A stretch of DNA of 64,000 nucleotides from Flavicella sp964230805. Its GTDB lineage: Bacteria > Bacteroidota > Bacteroidia > Flavobacteriales > Flavobacteriaceae. Shown here one piece after another: positions 60,918-64,000 of this stretch. The notes beneath the pieces are model-generated. The model saw nothing but the letters and a program-made list of their open reading frames with translations. It made no database searches and had not been told where the DNA came from. Each line of letters starts with the position of its first letter. Position 1 is the first letter of the stretch. The DNA is taken from assembly GCA_964230805.1 (NCBI GenBank), contig CAXRIA010000002.1:1-64000 (forward strand), given 5' to 3'. A program made the position numbers and the translations under genes.

Positions 60918-61589
60918 ATGAACTGGGATCCAATTATATTGACTTTTCAATTGGCGAGTGTGACAACGTTCCTTTTGTTTTTCATTGCGCTTCCTTTAAG
61001 CTATTGGCTCGCGCATACCCAAAACAAATGCAAACCATTTATTGAAACATTGGTCAGCATGCCTTTGGTTTTGCCGCCAACCGTTTTGGGTTTTTACTTT
61101 CTGATCGCCTTTAGCCCGAGTAACGCTTTTGGAAATTGGCTAAACGAATATCTGGGTATCAAATTGGTGTTTTCCTTTTCAGGTCTTGTCATTGCCTCAA
61201 TCCTCTACAGCCTGCCTTTTATGGTACACCCCATTCAATCTGGACTTGCAAACCTACCTTCTTCCCTTCGTGAAGCTTCTTTGCTCCTGGTAAAATCAAA
61301 AACAACCACTCTGATGAAAGTCTTGTTGCCCAATTGCAAAGCTTCTCTGCTGACGGGAATTGTTCTTTCCTTTGCGCATACCATAGGAGAATTTGGCGTT
61401 GTACTAATGATCGGAGGAAACATTCCGGGACAAACCAAAGTCGCCTCTATCGCTATTTACGATGAGGTAGAAGCATTGAACTACAGCTCAGCCAATTGGT
61501 ATGCATTGATCTTGTTCGTGAGCACATTTTTAATTCTATTATTCGTTTATCTTCAAAATGGAGGTTTTTTAAAAAAACACAGAGAATGA
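60918..61589 (+). CDS. modB: molybdate ABC transporter permease
   Basis: A 223-residue inner-membrane permease with about five to six helices. SMPLVLPPTVLGFYFLIAFSPSN near 45-67 (in parts: MPLVLPPTVLGFY) is the ModB signature, SLPFMVHPIQSGLANLP near 97-113 follows, and HTIGEFGVVLMIGGNIPGQT near 155-174 is the EAA-type coupling loop of the family. Its last bases overlap the modC start (ATGA), showing coupling. Works with ModA in the periplasm and ModC. Confidence 0.95.
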   Translation: MNWDPIILTFQLASVTTFLLFFIALPLSYWLAHTQNKCKPFIETLVSMPLVLPPTVLGFYFLIAFSPSNAFGNWLNEYLGIKLVFSFSGLVIASILYSLPFMVHPIQSGLANLPSSLREASLLLVKSKTTTLMKVLLPNCKASLLTGIVLSFAHTIGEFGVVLMIGGNIPGQTKVASIAIYDEVEALNYSSANWYALILFVSTFLILLFVYLQNGGFLKKHRE

Positions 61590-62464
61590 TCGAAGCAAAT
61601 CTTAGTAAAATACTGGAAACAAACAACCATCGATTAGAAATTGATTTGACCTTACAAATTCCTACTGGATCTTTTTACAGTCTCTATGGCCCCTCAGGTG
61701 CTGGAAAAACATCTACGTTGCGATTGCTCGCAGGACTGTTACAACCTGATCATGGATTGATTCGTTTTCACGATGATGTTTGGTTTGATTCGAATAAAAA
61801 ATATTCTAAAAATTCAGCGCACCGCAATATTGGTTACGTTTTTCAAGAAGGCGGCTTGTTTCCAAACATGACTGTTTTCGAGAACCTGGAATTTGCATTG
61901 ACAAACAAAAAAGACAACAAACAACTTCATGAATTGATTGGCTTGATGAGGCTAGAGACACTCTGCGATCGAAAACCAAACACGCTTTCAGGCGGTCAAA
62001 AACAACGCGTAGCACTTGCTAGGGCATTGGTTCAAAAACCAAAACTACTCTTACTAGACGAGCCTCTAGCGGCCCTTGACAACGCCTCTAGAATGGAATT
62101 GCAAGACTGTCTCATACAAACACACAACACATTAAAAACGACCACACTTCTCGTTAGCCACAACAAAGAAGAAATTTTGAAACTTTCAGACCATGTACTC
62201 GTCATGGATGACGGAAAAATAAGACGGCAAGGTTCTCCAGAAATAATTTTTAAAGAGAATACCCCTCAAAAAAACATGGAGCTTCAGGGGAAAATTTTAA
62301 AAATAGAGCCCAAAGGAACGCTCTTTCTTGTCACTGTTAATATTCAAGGAAACACCCTCGAAATCTGTGCGCAAAAACATGAAATTGACACCCTAAAAGT
62401 AGGTGACGAAATTTTGATCGGCATCCAAGATTTCAATCCTTTTTTACGCTCCACGCCAAAATAA
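61586..62464 (+). CDS. modC: molybdate ABC transporter ATP-binding protein
   Basis: A 292-residue ATPase. Walker A GPSGAGKTSTLR is near residues 36-47, the Q-loop has GYVFQEGGLFPNMTVFEN near 82-99, the signature LSGGQKQRVALARAL near 130, and Walker B LLLDEPLAALD near 153. The C-terminal 70 residues form a MOP/TOBE-like domain (ELQGKILKIEPKGT), the molybdate-responsive module of ModC, here a single copy. ATG 61586 overlaps the modB stop; the longer frame from 61496 runs inside modB and is rejected. Confidence 0.93.
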   Translation: MIEANLSKILETNNHRLEIDLTLQIPTGSFYSLYGPSGAGKTSTLRLLAGLLQPDHGLIRFHDDVWFDSNKKYSKNSAHRNIGYVFQEGGLFPNMTVFENLEFALTNKKDNKQLHELIGLMRLETLCDRKPNTLSGGQKQRVALARALVQKPKLLLLDEPLAALDNASRMELQDCLIQTHNTLKTTTLLVSHNKEEILKLSDHVLVMDDGKIRRQGSPEIIFKENTPQKNMELQGKILKIEPKGTLFLVTVNIQGNTLEICAQKHEIDTLKVGDEILIGIQDFNPFLRSTPK

Positions 62465-62604
62465 TAGACTTTTTTATAATGCTACCCGACAATGAATTCA
62501 TTTTGAAGTCCTTATTTTAAAACATTTATTTTCGATTGAAAACCTCCTATTTACTCCATAAAAACCCTTTATTGATTGCGGTGAAAACAATTCCACAGAA
62601 TAAG

Positions 62605-62612
62605 TATCTTTG
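62605..62612 (+). promoter_or_regulatory. -7 promoter box of the yggS gene
   Basis: TATCTTTG, exact TAnnTTTG match, 18 nt before the ATG at 62631. It indicates a transcription unit separate from modABC. Confidence 0.5.
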
Positions 62613-62630
62613 TGGAAACAATTCATAAAA

Positions 62631-63269
62631 ATGTCGATCCAGATAAATTTAGAAAAAATTTCAAAAAACATTCCTGAAGAAGTCACTTTGGTTGCAGTAT
62701 CAAAAACCAAACCGATAGAAAAGCTTCAAGAGGCCTATGAATCTGGTCAGCGTATTTTCGGCGAAAATAAGGTTCAAGAAATGGTTGAGAAGCATGCCGT
62801 ACTCCCCAAAGATATCCAGTGGCATTTGATTGGACATTTGCAACGGAATAAAGTAAAATACATTGCCCCATTTGTGCATCTGATCCATGGTATTGATCGT
62901 TTTGAAACCCTCGTCGAAATCAACAAACAAGCCTTGAAAAACAATCGGGTTATTGACTGCTTGTTACAAGCAAAAATTGCTACGGAAGAGAGCAAGTTTG
63001 GCATGTCTTTTTCTCAAATAAAAAAAATCTTAGCCTCCAAAGAATTAAAAGCACTTCAAAACATTCAAGTGGTAGGTCTGATGGGTATGGCTAGTTTTAC
63101 AGAAAACAAAGAGCAGATAAAGCAGGAGTTCAAATCATTAAAAACATTTTTTGACGATACCTCACTAAAAATATTGTCTATGGGAATGAGTGGAGATTAC
63201 CCGCTTGCTATTGAAAATGGCAGTACCATGGTTCGTGTAGGAAGTGCTATTTTTGGAGCTCGCAATTGA
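62631..63269 (+). CDS. yggS: YggS-family pyridoxal phosphate homeostasis protein
   Basis: A 212-residue PLP-binding protein with an alanine-racemase-like barrel but no second domain. The PLP lysine is K25 in LVAVSKTKP, followed by FGENKVQEM near 43, IQWHLIGHLQRNKVKY near 63-78, and the C-terminal LSMGMSGDYPLAIENGSTMVRVGSAIFG (in parts: SMGMSGDYPLAIE, VRVGSAIFGAR). The family keeps free PLP low and affects vitamin B6 and amino-acid balance. An in-frame start at 62610 lies within the -7 box and is rejected. The next gene starts 7 nt after the stop. Confidence 0.95.
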   Translation: MSIQINLEKISKNIPEEVTLVAVSKTKPIEKLQEAYESGQRIFGENKVQEMVEKHAVLPKDIQWHLIGHLQRNKVKYIAPFVHLIHGIDRFETLVEINKQALKNNRVIDCLLQAKIATEESKFGMSFSQIKKILASKELKALQNIQVVGLMGMASFTENKEQIKQEFKSLKTFFDDTSLKILSMGMSGDYPLAIENGSTMVRVGSAIFGARN

Positions 63270-63276
63270 TAAAAAT

Positions 63277-64000
63277 ATGTACGCAGTTATTGACATAGAG
63301 ACAACAGGAGGAAAATTTAATGAGGAAGGTATTACTGAGATTGCCATCTATAAATTTGACGGACATACCATTGTTGACCAGTTTATCAGTTTGGTAAACC
63401 CGGAACGATCCATTCAACCCTATGTGATGAAGTTGACGGGAATTACAGAAAAAATGGTCAAAACAGCACCGAAATTTTATGAAATTGCCAAACGCATCGT
63501 CGAAATCACAAAAAACTGTGTTTTTATCGCTCATAATACCTCATTTGATTACAGAATTTTAAGAACCGAATTTAGCCGTTTAGGATACGACTACCACAGA
63601 GAAACGCTTTGTACCGTAGAATTGAGCAAACAATTAATTCCCGACATGGCATCGTATAGTTTGGGAAAATTGTGCAAATCCTTGGGAATACCGATGAATT
63701 CAAGACACAGAGCAAGTGGTGATGCCCTAGCTACGGTCAAACTTTTTGAACTATTACTTCACAAGGACTTGAAAAAAGAAATCATCAAAAGCACTATCAA
63801 AATACTTGAAGACTCGAAAAAAGTCCTTTCTAACAAAGTGTTAAAATTTGTGGAAGCCTCCCCTACGAAAACGGGCGTGTTTTACATTCACAACAGCGAT
63901 GGAAAAATCATTTACGTCGGTCGAAATAAAAACATCCAAAAAGGAATCAACCAGTTATTTTTAAGAAACTCAAAAACAATAAAATCATTATATCACGAAT
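63277..64000 (+). CDS. DnaQ-like exonuclease with GIY-YIG domain (cut by window edge)
   Basis: At least 241 codons; the 3' end is outside. Residues about 1-170 form a DEDDh 3'-5' exonuclease of the DNA polymerase III epsilon type: AVIDIETTGGKFNEEGITEIA (Exo I, Asp6/Glu8; given in part), FIAHNTSFDYRIL (Exo II) near 87-99, and HRASGDALATVKLF (Exo III) near 150-163. From about 200 a GIY-YIG nuclease domain begins (GVFYIHNSDGKIIYVGRNKN), as in UvrC. Exonuclease/GIY-YIG fusions resemble the epsilon-like proteins with UvrC-like tails seen in several phyla; a role in DNA repair is inferred. Located 7 nt after yggS on the same strand. Confidence 0.88.
   Translation, partial: MYAVIDIETTGGKFNEEGITEIAIYKFDGHTIVDQFISLVNPERSIQPYVMKLTGITEKMVKTAPKFYEIAKRIVEITKNCVFIAHNTSFDYRILRTEFSRLGYDYHRETLCTVELSKQLIPDMASYSLGKLCKSLGIPMNSRHRASGDALATVKLFELLLHKDLKKEIIKSTIKILEDSKKVLSNKVLKFVEASPTKTGVFYIHNSDGKIIYVGRNKNIQKGINQLFLRNSKTIKSLYHE

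Noticed and set aside
1..64000. CRISPR arrays, insertion sequences, prophage or defence islands
   Set aside because: No spaced repeats, transposase, integrase or phage motifs were recognised anywhere; the gene content is housekeeping and envelope functions.

Overview
The window is an AT-rich chromosomal segment of a member of Bacteroidota, most probably a marine-type Flavobacteriaceae. The evidence is the gliding-motility lipoprotein GldI, two secreted proteins ending in type IX secretion (T9SS) sorting domains, promoters of the Bacteroidota type (TTG, about 19 nt, TAnnTTTG) and start codons without Shine-Dalgarno sequences. Gene sets such as ThrA/ThrB/ThrC, S6-S18-L9 and KdsD-TatC-LptB also fit. 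I see no phage, insertion sequence, CRISPR array or plasmid gene. Apart from one tRNA-Val and possible micro-ORFs, this is a compact core-genome region.

Layout. 1-3.2 kb: start of a transhydrogenase subunit (edge), YihY membrane protein, NadC, and divergent RlmH-PspC. 3.2-7.4 kb: probable minus-strand operon pnuC-topB-glycosyltransferase. 7.7-12.2 kb: a secreted protein of unknown function, a flavin oxidoreductase, a T9SS-exported subtilase and a T9SS-exported six-bladed propeller. 12.5-15.7 kb: membrane protein plus XRE regulator, tRNA-Val with two terminators, a membrane hydrolase and a FemAB-like acyltransferase. 15.9-21.4 kb: small ORF plus NudK; then a five-gene minus-strand operon nrnA-gldI-FKBP-(cyclophilin/FKBP fusion)-PAP2, divergent from ndk. 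21.5-28.8 kb: M1 peptidase, MFS carrier, M48 lipoprotein protease, tandem MsrB (one exported, one cytosolic), Ffh, FolD. 28.8-31.3 kb: TrmH, a DUF6495-like protein, and the S6-S18-L9 operon with promoter and terminator. 31.4-40.5 kb: PepT, LysA, thrABC behind a Thr-codon-rich leader peptide, and GcvT. 40.5-49.7 kb: SucC, LolD-like ATPase, a dihydroorotase homologue without its metal ligands, an esterase, an MBL hydrolase, a conserved protein of unknown function, cysteine desulfurase and a lipoprotein with Ca-binding-like repeats. 49.7-54.2 kb: Smr protein, two tandem PPK2 kinases, RecQ. 54.3-64 kb: KdsD-TatC, LptB, a large FAD/Fe-S dehydrogenase, ModABC, a YggS protein and an exonuclease/GIY-YIG protein cut by the right edge.

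How the genes fit together. LysA, ThrA, ThrB and ThrC cover lysine and threonine formation from aspartate. The 250-nt leader of thrA encodes a 33-codon ORF with five Thr codons among seven, right beside its stop, which suggests attenuation by threonyl-tRNA. NadC and PnuC both serve NAD supply. GldI and the two T9SS cargo proteins tie the segment to the gliding/type IX secretion lifestyle. The exported MsrB, the PPIase lipoproteins and the M48 protease look like envelope protein maintenance.

The items most worth a second look are the thr leader, the apparently non-catalytic dihydroorotase homologue, the FKBP lipoprotein with a duplicated N-terminal domain, the conserved unknown at 45.7-47.2 kb, and several genes whose start codon sits only 4-7 nt after the promoter -7 box, implying leaderless mRNAs. 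All functions are read from sequence motifs by eye; no database search was run.
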